Positions 1 to 8,938 of a stretch of 49,179 nt of DNA are shown piece after piece. The stretch comes from CAG-273 sp963929915 (lineage in GTDB: Bacteria > Bacillota > Clostridia > TANB77 > CAG-508), in contig CAWVJY010000004.1 in the NCBI GenBank assembly GCA_963929915.1, forward strand, positions 1 to 49,179, in the 5' to 3' direction. The notes below the pieces were generated by a model. That model was not told where the DNA came from, did not search any database, and worked only from the letters and a program-made list of their open reading frames with translations. The translations under genes were made by a program, and so were the position numbers. Positions within the stretch are counted from its first letter, which is position 1; each line of letters begins with the position of its first letter.

Positions 1-17
1 ACACTAGATCGCGTGTT
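1..17. other. untrimmed library barcode (left end)
   Basis: The first 16 bases, ACACTAGATCGCGTGT, recur as reverse complement at the very end of the window. From memory this equals a PacBio 16-base multiplexing barcode (bc1012). The extra T at 17 fits T/A adapter ligation. It is not genomic sequence. Confidence 0.85.
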
Positions 18-131
18 GATTATCAAGAAAATGGTAATGAATATATTTATACAGATGGTATTGTAAATTTATCTTTTATTATTGAAAATGATACGATTAC
101 AAGTATTCAATATGTTATGGTAACACAATAA
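18..131 (+). CDS. 3' end of an unidentified protein (partial)
   Basis: An open frame runs from just after the barcode to TAA at 129-131 and encodes the last 37 residues of a protein. The peptide begins DYQENGNEYIYTDG and ends YVMVTQ. It is polar and beta-strand-like and I do not recognise a family. The truncation is caused by the end of the sequenced fragment, not by a biological break. It points rightward, towards the minus-strand envelope cluster, so the two are convergent. Confidence 0.5.
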   Translation, partial: DYQENGNEYIYTDGIVNLSFIIENDTITSIQYVMVTQ

Positions 132-175
132 ATGATAAGGAAAGAATAGATAAGAGGGAGGAAAGAGCCTAATAA

Positions 176-340
176 ATACTTTTTTTAAAAATCAATAAGC
201 CTACTAAATACTTTTTTCAAGCGAGTTAAGGTGGGGACCAACAAGTTAGAGCCTTCTAGCAAAGATTTGAAAAATCTTTGTAATGAAGGCTCTTCGCAGT
301 TGGGGCGAGCAGGAAAAAGCTATTTAGTAGGCTTATTGTT
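176..340. repeat. structured intergenic element R1
   Basis: The gap between the partial gene and the SGNH gene holds a large foldable element. An outer stem of about 18 bp (AATAAGCCTACTAAATA near 194-210 with its complement near 320-337) encloses GTGGGGACCA (231-240) and an inner stem AGAGCCTTC/GAAGGCTCT capped by a further small hairpin. The core GTGGGGACCA and the purine-rich 3' part GTTGGGGCGAGCAGG resemble the element at 25994-26120. A partial direct duplication (CCTAATAAATAC, then CCTACTAAATAC) precedes it. Confidence 0.6.
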
Positions 341-361
341 TATTAAAATCTAAATTTCATT

Positions 362-1351
362 TTATTTAATAAAGTCTTTGTATTCTTGCAATTTTTTCTC
401 ATAAAGTGGATCTCCACGGAAATCTGCTAAATCATAATTTTGCACCAAAATTTCAGCAAAGTATTTAGACATTTTGGTAGCACCAGTTAAGTTTAAGTGA
501 AGACCTGCATCATAGGTGTCTTGTGAAAAGTCAATTCCAATTTCATCAATTTGGTCTACAAAATTGTAATAAGCAATATCATTTTCTAAAGCATATTCTT
601 CCATTTGTTCGTCATATTCTTCGTACCAATAAGGGTATAAGCTAGGGGCTTTAATTAAAATAAGTTCAATTCCATTTTCTTTGCAAAGGTTAGTAATTTT
701 ATCTAAATACTCATAACAAATATCAGAAAATTGGTAATTGCCAAGAGGTCTTTTGGTAGGCAAGCTTTCTACAGGTTTCATATTTTTATTTACTAAAAAT
801 CCGTTAAAAGTGTTATTCTTTCTTTTAAATAAATATTCAAAATCTTCACTAGTTAATTCATCATATCTGGAATGATATCTTAAAAGAGGGAAGATATAGT
901 ACCAAATATTTTCCTCTTCCGTCATAGAAGATTGAATGATATCTATTTTTTGTTTAGACCATTTCATCTGATCAATGGTTAGTCTATTATATGCTTCACT
1001 TACAGGTTCATCATATCTCATAGCATTTACATTAAAAACCACTACTTTAGGTGTTTCATATTTTAAAGTTTCTTCTAAAATAGAATAAGACTGCCAAAGA
1101 AGTTGTTGGGAAGAACCACGCACATAAGCTTTAATTCCTTGTTCTTCGTACATAACCATTGGGGAAAAGTTAGCATATACTTCACAATCCCCAATAAAAA
1201 TTACCTCATGGTCTTTGGATTCGTTATAATATTGCGAAATCATACTTCCTTCTACTAAGCTAGTTGCATATTTTGGTTCTAATAGCCTTGTGAAGAAGCA
1301 AAATAATAGTATAAAAATAATCACAATAATTAGTATTCTTAATTTTTTCAT
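362..1351 (-). CDS. SGNH/DltD-like hydrolase, MBOAT partner
   Basis: This 329-residue protein has one N-terminal membrane anchor (about residues 5-22) followed by an extracytoplasmic SGNH-hydrolase-like domain. Block I reads FIGDCEVY with Cys56 where a classical GDS serine would stand. The block V Asp/His pair is visible as DAGLHLN (Asp281, His285). Proteins of this type commonly sit beside MBOAT acyltransferases and act in acyl transfer to, or trimming from, wall glycopolymers. That fits the MBOAT gene directly upstream on the same strand. The start ATG at 1351 has only a weak AAAGGT site. The acceptor polymer cannot be told from sequence. Confidence 0.75.
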   Translation of the reverse strand: MKKLRILIIVIIFILLFCFFTRLLEPKYATSLVEGSMISQYYNESKDHEVIFIGDCEVYANFSPMVMYEEQGIKAYVRGSSQQLLWQSYSILEETLKYETPKVVVFNVNAMRYDEPVSEAYNRLTIDQMKWSKQKIDIIQSSMTEEENIWYYIFPLLRYHSRYDELTSEDFEYLFKRKNNTFNGFLVNKNMKPVESLPTKRPLGNYQFSDICYEYLDKITNLCKENGIELILIKAPSLYPYWYEEYDEQMEEYALENDIAYYNFVDQIDEIGIDFSQDTYDAGLHLNLTGATKMSKYFAEILVQNYDLADFRGDPLYEKKLQEYKDFIK

Positions 1352-1507
1352 TTTATTGTAACCTTTGCTGTAAATTTAGATTTTTTAGTTTTCAAAGAAA
1401 ATCTATAAAAACTTTTTTATTGTATAGGAAAAATCGACTCTTTATTTGATATATCAGTATTTTTAATAATTTTTCCGTATACAACAAGGTTAAGTTTCCT
1501 TGGTACG

Positions 1508-1552
1508 TGCGTATTTGCGAAGCAAAACGCACATGTGGCGAAGCCACTTTTC
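1508..1552 (-). other. tandem UUCG-loop hairpins
   Basis: Between the MBOAT stop and the SGNH start, the minus strand carries two adjacent hairpins, GTGGC-TTCG-CCAC and a longer GTGCGT...ACGCAC stem, also capped by CTTCG. There is no T-tract, so they are not a standard terminator. They may be mRNA processing or stability structures between the two genes. Confidence 0.5.
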
Positions 1553-1571
1553 TTATATTTGCAAATATTGT

Positions 1572-2840
1572 TTAGAAATTACTATAAATAAAGTTACTAA
1601 CTTCAAAACCAATACCGTAAACGCCTAAGATCAAAACAATAAGTAGCATGATACCAATAAAAATAGTTTTTAGTTCTAATTTAGCATTTTGTAATTTTGG
1701 CAATATTTTATTTTTATTTCCATCAAACACAAATAGTAAAATAGTAAATACAGCAAGTATTATCCAATCTGCAAAATTTAGTCCTAAATTTAATATTTGA
1801 CTTGCTAAAGCAGAATAATTAAATGTGGTAAATACAGAACCCATCATTTGAAGGGCTACTAGTTGGTTTGGCCAAATAAAGAATGCCCATAAAAAGGAAA
1901 CAAGAATAAAAGTAATAAAACGATTTAATGCTTTCCACTTGGTCTTCATTTTGTCTCCAAACATAACTAAAATACCATGTAATAATCCCCAAACAATATA
2001 ATTTACTCCATGCCATAAACCAGAAACTACAAAGGTAATTAGTAAATTCATATTTTTACGAAAAGTACCTTTTCGATTACCACCTAAAGGAATATAAACA
2101 TAATCTTTAAGCCAAGAGCTTAAACTAATATGCCATCTTCTCCAAAACTCTTGAACTGTTTGTGAAAAATATGGGCTATCAAAGTTTTCTTTTAAGTTAA
2201 TACCAAGCATTTTAGAAATTCCCATTACAATATCAATACCACCACTAAAATCTGCATAGAGGTTAATAGAATAAATTATCATGGCAAATAGGGCATAGGC
2301 ACCAGTATATTCTGTTGGATTTCCAGAAATAGTGCTAATTAAAATAGCAGTTCTGCCTGCAATTACAAATTTTTTCATGAGTCCCCAACCAACGCGAAGA
2401 AGTCCATTCATAAAATTATCTAATGTAATTCTACGTTTGGCTAGTAATTCATTTTTCATATCCTGATATCTACTAATAGGTCCTATAAACAAGTGGGGAA
2501 TATAGGTAATATATAAGGCATATAAAAAGAAATTTTTCTCAGGTTCATATTTTTGTTTGTATACATCTATTAAATAAGATACCACTTGTAAGGTATAGTA
2601 AGAAATACCAAGTGGAACTAGTAAAGAAAAATTAGTATAAGGGACAAATTTCATAAAAACTAAAATTGCTAAATTAGCAATTAAAGTAACACCTAATACT
2701 AATTTTTTATACTTGCCTTGCAAGTATTTGGCAGCAAAGAAGGAAGTTAAAATACTAAAGAAAATATAAAACAAACTTTGCCAGCCAAAACTTGCATAAA
2801 GTATAATACTAACTACAAATAATATTACATTTAAAATCAT
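1572..2840 (-). CDS. MBOAT family O-acyltransferase (AlgI/PatA-like)
   Basis: This is a polytopic membrane protein of 422 residues. It shows the MBOAT signature WRRWHISLSSWLKDYVYIPLGG (His237 in the first half) and the second motif SGLWHG with the invariant His277, followed by further membrane helices. The family transfers acyl groups, usually acetyl, across the membrane onto extracellular polysaccharide or peptidoglycan, normally with an SGNH/DltD-type partner. That partner lies 220 nt downstream. The length is close to AlgI-like proteins. The start at 2840 has a GGAG site 6 nt upstream. The 99-nt gap to the transglutaminase gene suggests one envelope operon. Confidence 0.9.
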   Translation of the reverse strand: MILNVILFVVSIILYASFGWQSLFYIFFSILTSFFAAKYLQGKYKKLVLGVTLIANLAILVFMKFVPYTNFSLLVPLGISYYTLQVVSYLIDVYKQKYEPEKNFFLYALYITYIPHLFIGPISRYQDMKNELLAKRRITLDNFMNGLLRVGWGLMKKFVIAGRTAILISTISGNPTEYTGAYALFAMIIYSINLYADFSGGIDIVMGISKMLGINLKENFDSPYFSQTVQEFWRRWHISLSSWLKDYVYIPLGGNRKGTFRKNMNLLITFVVSGLWHGVNYIVWGLLHGILVMFGDKMKTKWKALNRFITFILVSFLWAFFIWPNQLVALQMMGSVFTTFNYSALASQILNLGLNFADWIILAVFTILLFVFDGNKNKILPKLQNAKLELKTIFIGIMLLIVLILGVYGIGFEVSNFIYSNF

Positions 2841-2939
2841 CTGTTACTCCTGTTTTCTCTAATTTCTGACGAAAAAATGTTCTGAAAGGAAAGAGTATTC
2901 AAATTTATGGATAACCTATCTTGTATAGATACTTACATT

Positions 2940-4898
2940 TTACTCTGCCTTAGGGAAAGAAGAAGACCATTTTCTTCCACGCATTGCACTACTTGCAGCC
3001 TTTTCTTTATCTGTAGCAGGTCCTGGAATATGATCTGTTGGTGTAGCATCATAATGTCTCCATTTACCATTTTGATATACTAAATTCCAGTAATGACTTT
3101 TATCTGTTACATAAATTAATTGATTTTTAATTCCTTGTTTATCTAAAGCTTTTTTTACAATCATAGCATGTACATAACAGTTACCTGTATAATTGGTTAA
3201 TCCATACCATACAGGGTCATCACCACCCCAACTACTGTTGTACTTAATTCTACTTCTAACTTCAGAGATAATACCACTTACACTTTTTCCTGCTAAATAT
3301 TTATTATAAAAACTATTAAACTTATTATTGGTATCTTCCTGATTGTGTTCTACTGTAATCTTTCTGCTTTTGGTTGTCGTGTTTCCTTTTTTGTCTTTTG
3401 CTGTATATTTTGCATAATAGGTACCTGCCACATTTAATTTTACTTTACTAGTATCTACGGTAAAGCTAACTGTGCCATCTTTTGCATCTACTGCTTTCAC
3501 ACCACTTTTAAAATTAACAGAGCCATTTCTTTTTACACTAATATTATATAGTCCAGAAAAAACAGGTCCTTCTGTATCTTCTTTAATAGTAAGTGTTGCT
3601 TTCTTCTCTGTTTTGTTACCATAGCTATCTACAGCTTCAATTACAATTTCTTGTTTTCCTAATTTTGAATAATCAATTTTAGTTTTTAAGGTAGTAGTTA
3701 CTTCATCAGATGCATCTTCACAAGATTTAATAAAGTCGGATTTCCCATCTATTTTTTCATCATCATAAATAGTAACATTTTTTAATTCTAAGGTAGGAGC
3801 TTTGGTATCTTGAACAATAATTTTAATCGTTTCTTGGTTACCATCTAAATCTGAAACAAGTTCATATTCTCCAACAGCGGATTTATTAATTTTATCAATA
3901 TCAGATTGTTTAATAGTATCTGCATCTTCTTCAATGCTTAATAAAACATCTTTCTTTTCTAATTTTTCGCCAAGTTCTAAAGTATATTCTTTTACAACTC
4001 TTGTAATGTTAAGTTCACATGTTTGACTTACAACATTATTAGAAGCATCTCTAACTTCTACAGTAACAGGATAAGTTCCAATTCCGTTGATTTCTGGTGG
4101 ATTTACAATAGAAGTGGTCATTTGAGCTAAATCAGTTTTACTTTTTATAAAATCATCTGCATTTAGTTCATAGTCCAAATATTGGTTACTATCTTGAAAC
4201 TCTACTACCGGTGGAGTAGTATCTACAATTGTTAAAGTAGCATTTTGCTGTACTCCGTCATATTCTAAAGAAATGGTGTAAGTACTAGCCTTTGTAAAAT
4301 CTATGGTAGAAAGGTCTGTTAACATTTTGGCTTTATCTAAAGAGTAGTTTGGTCTTAAAAACTGTTCTAATGTGACTTCATTTGTTCCTAATTCTAGGCT
4401 AACATCTTGAAATTTTGGACCAAATTTAAGATAAGCAAAATAGCCACCAACACCTAATGCAATAACAAGCAATACAATTATAATGCCAATAATTACTCCT
4501 TTTTTAGATTTCTTTTTTGGTTTAGCATTTTTTTCTTCTTTATTAGAAACTTCATTTTGTTCGTCTGCTTTTTTTATAGTATTTTCTGAATTTTCTTCTG
4601 GAACTTCGCTTAAGTTTTCTTCTAAATTCTTTTCTAAGTTTTCATTTGAAGTTTCATTTAATACTTTTTCAGATGTTTCCTCTAATGTTTCTTTTGCTAT
4701 TGTTTTAGCTTCAATAGAACTATTAGAGTTTTCTAATTTTTCTTCCTTTTTCTTATTATTTTTAAATCTTTTTCCTTTATTAGATTTTTTTGTTTGTTTA
4801 ATTTCTTGTTTTTTTTGTTCTTGTTTTTTATTTTGTTTTTGGATTACTTCTGATTCTTGAGTTGATTTTAAATCTTCACTATTTTCTTCGCTTTCCAT
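2940..4898 (-). CDS. membrane-anchored Ig-domain transglutaminase-like protein
   Basis: The product is about 652 residues. A long, very charged Lys/Glu-rich cytoplasmic segment (first ~130 residues) is followed by one membrane helix (about 134-158). Then come three or more bacterial Ig-like (DUF5011-type) repeats, recognisable by DTTPPVVEF, DTKAPTLEL and DTEGPVFSG. A C-terminal transglutaminase-like domain shows a Cys-His-Asp triad: GNCYVHA, KSHYWNLV and RHYDATP. Such proteins are thought to act on wall proteins as cross-linkers or proteases. I chose ATG 4898 because AAGGAAGG lies ~12 nt upstream, whereas an in-frame ATG at 4910 abuts that site. It is on the same strand as its neighbours and probably co-transcribed. 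Confidence 0.8.
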   Translation of the reverse strand: MESEENSEDLKSTQESEVIQKQNKKQEQKKQEIKQTKKSNKGKRFKNNKKKEEKLENSNSSIEAKTIAKETLEETSEKVLNETSNENLEKNLEENLSEVPEENSENTIKKADEQNEVSNKEEKNAKPKKKSKKGVIIGIIIVLLVIALGVGGYFAYLKFGPKFQDVSLELGTNEVTLEQFLRPNYSLDKAKMLTDLSTIDFTKASTYTISLEYDGVQQNATLTIVDTTPPVVEFQDSNQYLDYELNADDFIKSKTDLAQMTTSIVNPPEINGIGTYPVTVEVRDASNNVVSQTCELNITRVVKEYTLELGEKLEKKDVLLSIEEDADTIKQSDIDKINKSAVGEYELVSDLDGNQETIKIIVQDTKAPTLELKNVTIYDDEKIDGKSDFIKSCEDASDEVTTTLKTKIDYSKLGKQEIVIEAVDSYGNKTEKKATLTIKEDTEGPVFSGLYNISVKRNGSVNFKSGVKAVDAKDGTVSFTVDTSKVKLNVAGTYYAKYTAKDKKGNTTTKSRKITVEHNQEDTNNKFNSFYNKYLAGKSVSGIISEVRSRIKYNSSWGGDDPVWYGLTNYTGNCYVHAMIVKKALDKQGIKNQLIYVTDKSHYWNLVYQNGKWRHYDATPTDHIPGPATDKEKAASSAMRGRKWSSSFPKAE

Positions 4899-4958
4899 AA
4901 AAAAACGCATCCTTCCTTTTATTAAGTATATAATAATATATTTTAAAGATATTTTAGT

Positions 4959-6188
4959 TTATTCTGGTACTATACTAAAGCTATCTTCAATATAGTAACG
5001 ACCTGTACTATAATTTGAACCAATTTCTTGCTTTGCATCTAAATCATTAAAATGCCACCATTCAGAAGAAAGAGGTGTAAGATCTGCTTCTGTACAATAC
5101 TTTTGTAATCTTTTTGCTCCTTCTGTCATAGAAGTAGCAAGTGGAACGCTTTTCCATGCGGTTTTAGAAGATGTTTGCACACCATATTTAAAAGTAACTG
5201 CTTTATCACTTAATTCATGCATTTTGGTGGGCATTTCTTCTTCCATATATTGTGTTACTTCTAAGTATTTGTACTCTCCAGTAGTTTTTATTTGTGTATC
5301 TTCCACTTTTACTAAGCTAACATCCATTGCCACACCTCTTTGATGGTTAGAAATAGATTGTGCAATAAACCAATCTTCACTCCATCCACCACCATAAATG
5401 CCATTATAAACATCTTTGTTATTTTCCATTAGCTCTTTTAAATTACTAGAAACTTTTTTTTGGGTCTCATATGGTCTAAAGGTTTCATAAATTTTTAAAG
5501 AGTAATCATCTTTTAATGCTGCTTGTTGTGCTTTCATAATCTTTTTTGCCATAGCATAAATAATTGGCATTCTATATTCATCCTTTTCTAGCCTTTCGTT
5601 ATAGGCAAGTACATCATATAACTTTTCACCTGTTACATTAGGAATTGCTGTATAGGAAGAGGTAAAAAGGGATTGATAACTATTGGTATCATCATAAACA
5701 ATAGAAGGAATAATATCTGGCAAATTAATCATACAATATTTATGTTTAACATAACCTGTTGTTTCTCCTGTTTTTACTTTCCACCAGTTACCATCTTCTT
5801 CTAAAATTCGAAAGCCATCTCCAGCAGATAATTTTTTTACTACGGTAGAAGAGGTAGGGGATTTAACCATATTCATAGCAATAGAAGCATAACCCGTAGA
5901 ACCGTTTAGCGGAAGCTCAAAATAGAAATTATATTCAGGAAGCTCTGAATCATTAATTGCTACTTGAATGGAATTTCCATCAGTATTATTCATACTTCCA
6001 GTAGTATTTTCTGTATTATTGGTTTGTGTATTAGTATCAGGAGCTATTTCGTTTACGATATTTCCTATATTATTTAATAAATTTTGCTCAGAGAAAAGAG
6101 ATGGATTATTTTGCCAATAAAGAAAGCCTATTACTAATAATGCAATAATAACAATTATTATTAGCAAAATGAAAATTTTATGTTTCAT
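4959..6188 (-). CDS. M15-family D,D-peptidase with SH3 domain
   Basis: This is a 409-residue exported protein. An N-terminal anchor (about 5-25) leads to an Asn/Thr-rich linker, an SH3-like wall-binding domain (about 95-155, GYVKHKYC) and an M15 peptidase domain (about 200-395). The Zn-ligand motifs are SNHQRGVAMD (His282, Asp289) and EWWHFND (His379). The FRPY arginine (238) matches VanX/VanY-type enzymes that cleave D-Ala-D-Ala or stem-peptide ends. The start ATG has a GGAGG site. It is the first gene of the minus-strand envelope cluster and probably the promoter-proximal one. Confidence 0.87.
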   Translation of the reverse strand: MKHKIFILLIIIVIIALLVIGFLYWQNNPSLFSEQNLLNNIGNIVNEIAPDTNTQTNNTENTTGSMNNTDGNSIQVAINDSELPEYNFYFELPLNGSTGYASIAMNMVKSPTSSTVVKKLSAGDGFRILEEDGNWWKVKTGETTGYVKHKYCMINLPDIIPSIVYDDTNSYQSLFTSSYTAIPNVTGEKLYDVLAYNERLEKDEYRMPIIYAMAKKIMKAQQAALKDDYSLKIYETFRPYETQKKVSSNLKELMENNKDVYNGIYGGGWSEDWFIAQSISNHQRGVAMDVSLVKVEDTQIKTTGEYKYLEVTQYMEEEMPTKMHELSDKAVTFKYGVQTSSKTAWKSVPLATSMTEGAKRLQKYCTEADLTPLSSEWWHFNDLDAKQEIGSNYSTGRYYIEDSFSIVPE

Positions 6189-6420
6189 TTTTTACCTCCA
6201 ACTATTACTTAAATTGATTATTAATTTTACTATTTATCTGTATTCTATTATATAAAAAGTAAGCTAAAAAGTAAATGTGTTTCTAAGAATTTATAAAAAA
6301 TGTAATGTTAACAAAAAGTAAAAATAGAGTAAAATAAAGATATAAAAAATTTATAAAAATAGGAGTAAAAACTAGAAATTTAAAAATAAATGTGCTAAAA
6401 TAAAAAAGTAATATTTTTAT

Positions 6421-6496
6421 TGGGGCATGGCCAAGCGGTAAGGCACCTGACTCTGACTCAGGCATTTCCTAGGTTCGAATCCTAGTGCCCCAGCCA
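6421..6496 (+). tRNA. tRNA-Gln (CTG)
   Basis: The cloverleaf is complete: acceptor TGGGGCA/TGCCCCA, anticodon stem CCTGA/TCAGG with loop CTCTGAC giving anticodon CTG, T-arm GGTTCGAATCC, discriminator G and an encoded CCA. It stands alone, just upstream of the cytidylate-kinase-like gene. Confidence 0.95.
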
Positions 6497-6573
6497 AGTA
6501 AAAATTATACGAACTTTAGAAGTTCATATTTGGGTAATATGCCCAGCTAAAAAAAAACGAAGGTGAATAAAAT

Positions 6574-7191
6574 ATGATTATTACAATAGGTAGAGAATTT
6601 GGTAGTGGAGGTAAGTATATAGGAGAGCAATTAGCTAAAGACTTAAACTTAAAATTTTATGATAAGGAGATTTTGCAAAGATTATCCAAAGAAGAAAATA
6701 TTGATATTAACAGACTAGAAGATACAGATGAAAGTAATAAAAATAGTTTTTGGTATACGCTAGCTGCAGCATCTATGTCTTTCGATAATGCTAGTACTTT
6801 TACAGATTTGCCAATGATTGATCAATATTTTGTAGAAACCTCTAGATTAATTGAAAAAATAGCAAAAGAAGATAACTGTGTTATTATTGGTAGATGTTCT
6901 AATGTAATTTTAAGAGATTGTCCTAATGCCATTCATGTATTTGTTTATGCTTCTGATGAAAAATTTAAAATTAAACGAAAAGTGGAATTTGCAGGAATGG
7001 ATGAGAAAAAAGCAATTAGAATGATGCAAAGAAAAGATAAAGAAAGAGCAGCATACCACCATTATTATACCAATGAAAAATGGGGAGCAAGAAAAGGCTA
7101 TGATATTTTGCTAGACACTTCCAAACTAGGGGTAGATGGTGCTATTGAATTATTAAAACAATATGTACAGATTAAAACAACGAAGAAATAG
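6574..7191 (+). CDS. cytidylate kinase-like family protein
   Basis: This 205-residue P-loop protein begins MIITIGREFGSGGKYIGEQL, the form of the nucleotide-binding loop typical of the cytidylate-kinase-2 family found widely in gut Firmicutes. The later segment IIGRCSNVIL and the Arg-rich lid (MMQRKDKERAAYHHYY) also fit a nucleoside monophosphate kinase fold. It is shorter than classical Cmk, and the true substrate is not established for this family. A strong terminator follows, so it is probably transcribed alone or together with the upstream tRNA-Gln. Confidence 0.82.
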   Translation: MIITIGREFGSGGKYIGEQLAKDLNLKFYDKEILQRLSKEENIDINRLEDTDESNKNSFWYTLAAASMSFDNASTFTDLPMIDQYFVETSRLIEKIAKEDNCVIIGRCSNVILRDCPNAIHVFVYASDEKFKIKRKVEFAGMDEKKAIRMMQRKDKERAAYHHYYTNEKWGARKGYDILLDTSKLGVDGAIELLKQYVQIKTTKK

Positions 7192-7283
7192 AAACAAAAT
7201 TCAAATAAAAATAAAAGAAAAACAAACCAAAAGTATAGAAAAAAGTAATCAAAGTAAAAAATAAAGGTATAAAATAAAAAAGT

Positions 7284-7323
7284 AGAGCGATTTAAAAAGT
7301 AATTTTAAAATCGCTCTATTTTT
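7284..7323 (+). terminator. intrinsic terminator
   Basis: AGAGCGATTT / AAATCGCTCT stem followed by TATTTTTATT. It closes the cytidylate-kinase-like gene and, read on the other strand, can also serve the vWA gene. Confidence 0.8.
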
Positions 7324-7328
7324 ATTGC

Positions 7329-7356
7329 TCTGGAAATTTCTAATGAAATTTCCAGA
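7329..7356. terminator. perfect 12-bp palindrome between convergent genes
   Basis: TCTGGAAATTTC and its exact complement are separated by TAAT. It lies between two convergent genes, next to the terminator at 7284, and probably acts as a second, bidirectional stop. Confidence 0.5.
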
Positions 7357-7383
7357 ATAACAAAGTTAAGTTTTTATAGTTAA

Positions 7384-8859
7384 TTATTTCAATTTGTTAT
7401 AAGCATGTAATTTAATACCAGCAAAGATACCTAAAATAGCAATTGCTGTAACTACATAGAAAGTAATATAATTACCTGTTTGTGGAATATCTTTACCATA
7501 AGTTGTATCATCATAGGTTAAACGAACTGTTGGAGACTCTTCAGAAGAACTGCTTCCTTCTCCATCTGGAGTTTCAAAAGTAATGTCTACTTTTTCATTT
7601 GTAGGAAGAATTTGGTTCAGAATATCTTCATCAACTTCTTCTTTTACACTTAGTTTATAGCTTAGTGTAGCTACTTGTCCTGCTTCTAATGTATCAATAG
7701 TCCAAGTAATGCTATTATCGCCTGAATTAATTTCTTCTGTTACAGTTCCAATATTTGGTTCTTGTACATATTCAAAATCAAAATTATCTACAATATCTTG
7801 AGGAAAATAATCTTTAATAACAAGATTCTTTAAAGCATTGTCTTTTACTGTAATAATACTATTTAAAATATCATTATTTAAAATTTCAGACAATTTTTCG
7901 TAATTATCATAATAAAAGCTTCCAGCAGTTGGATTTTCTACTGTTCCAAAAATTTCTTCTGCTAATTCACCATAAGTCATATGTCTACTACCATCTTCAA
8001 TAGTTGGAGCAGTTGGGTTTTCCATATCACTTTCTGAATAATTCATTAAAACAGAATAAAGATGGTAATTTTCGGATTGTGCAAGCTCTAATAATTTATT
8101 TTTGGTATTCATAGCATTTTGTCCTGAATAAGTAAGTGTATTTTCTGTATCTAAAGAAAGGTTAGGAACACCATCTGAAATTAAAATAATATATTTTTGT
8201 GCATTGGCATCTTCTGTAAAATTGGTTTGTGCTAATTCAAGACCAGCTTCAATATTCGTATATGGACCATGGTCACTTGAATAAGAATTAATAGCATTTG
8301 TTACATCTTCTTTAGAAGCAGATAATGGTAATAAAACTTTAGCATCATTTACAGTACCTAATTGTGCACCGGTTTGAGTAACAGAGTCTAAACTAGAAAA
8401 TCCAACAATTCCTATTTTTACATTTTCAGCAACATTAAATAATTGCTCTGCAAATTCATTTGCAGTTTCTTTTACATATTCTGCTTTTTCTTTATCTTGA
8501 TAATAATCTACCATACTTTCAGAACTATCTAATACAAAGTAAATTTCTATTGGATTTGTAACTTGTTCTTCCTCCATAGTATTGGTAACAGTTAAAGTTA
8601 TTGTAAGTTCTTTTTTCTCAGCATCAAAATTAGTAAGCTCTTTTCTAAAATTTCCTTTGTCATCTAAATTAATTTCGCAAACAGTTTTATCTACTAGTTG
8701 GAAAACCGTTTTACTGCTTTCTACAGTACCATTATTAGTAGTATTAGAATTATTATTGTTTTCTTGCTCAGTATTAATATTAATATTAGTAGCTAGAACA
8801 CTAGTACAAGTAAGAAGTAATACAACAAATATGGTTAAAAAACTAATTAATTTTTTCAT
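7384..8859 (-). CDS. vWA-domain surface protein with sortase signal
   Basis: The protein has 491 residues: signal peptide (1-23), Asn/Thr-rich linker, a von Willebrand A domain (about 104-330) with MIDAS sequence DSSES (Asp111, Ser113, Ser115), a beta-rich domain ending near 440, and a C-terminal anchor. The anchor is IPQTG at 458-462, a membrane helix and a short basic tail. IPQTG is a variant of LPXTG, so covalent wall attachment by sortase is expected, although no sortase gene is in this window. The start has an AAAGGAG site. Its role is probably adhesion or assembly of surface fibres; the ligand is unknown. Confidence 0.85.
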   Translation of the reverse strand: MKKLISFLTIFVVLLLTCTSVLATNININTEQENNNNSNTTNNGTVESSKTVFQLVDKTVCEINLDDKGNFRKELTNFDAEKKELTITLTVTNTMEEEQVTNPIEIYFVLDSSESMVDYYQDKEKAEYVKETANEFAEQLFNVAENVKIGIVGFSSLDSVTQTGAQLGTVNDAKVLLPLSASKEDVTNAINSYSSDHGPYTNIEAGLELAQTNFTEDANAQKYIILISDGVPNLSLDTENTLTYSGQNAMNTKNKLLELAQSENYHLYSVLMNYSESDMENPTAPTIEDGSRHMTYGELAEEIFGTVENPTAGSFYYDNYEKLSEILNNDILNSIITVKDNALKNLVIKDYFPQDIVDNFDFEYVQEPNIGTVTEEINSGDNSITWTIDTLEAGQVATLSYKLSVKEEVDEDILNQILPTNEKVDITFETPDGEGSSSSEESPTVRLTYDDTTYGKDIPQTGNYITFYVVTAIAILGIFAGIKLHAYNKLK

Positions 8860-8929
8860 GTTATCAATCTCCTTTTTTTGAATTCTATACTATTATACTC
8901 TAAAAATAAACAATTTTCAAGATTTTTCT

Positions 8930-8938
8930 TTATAGGAA
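8930..8938. repeat. target-site duplication, left copy
   Basis: TTATAGGAA immediately outside the left end of the insertion sequence, repeated at 10319-10327. Confidence 0.8.
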
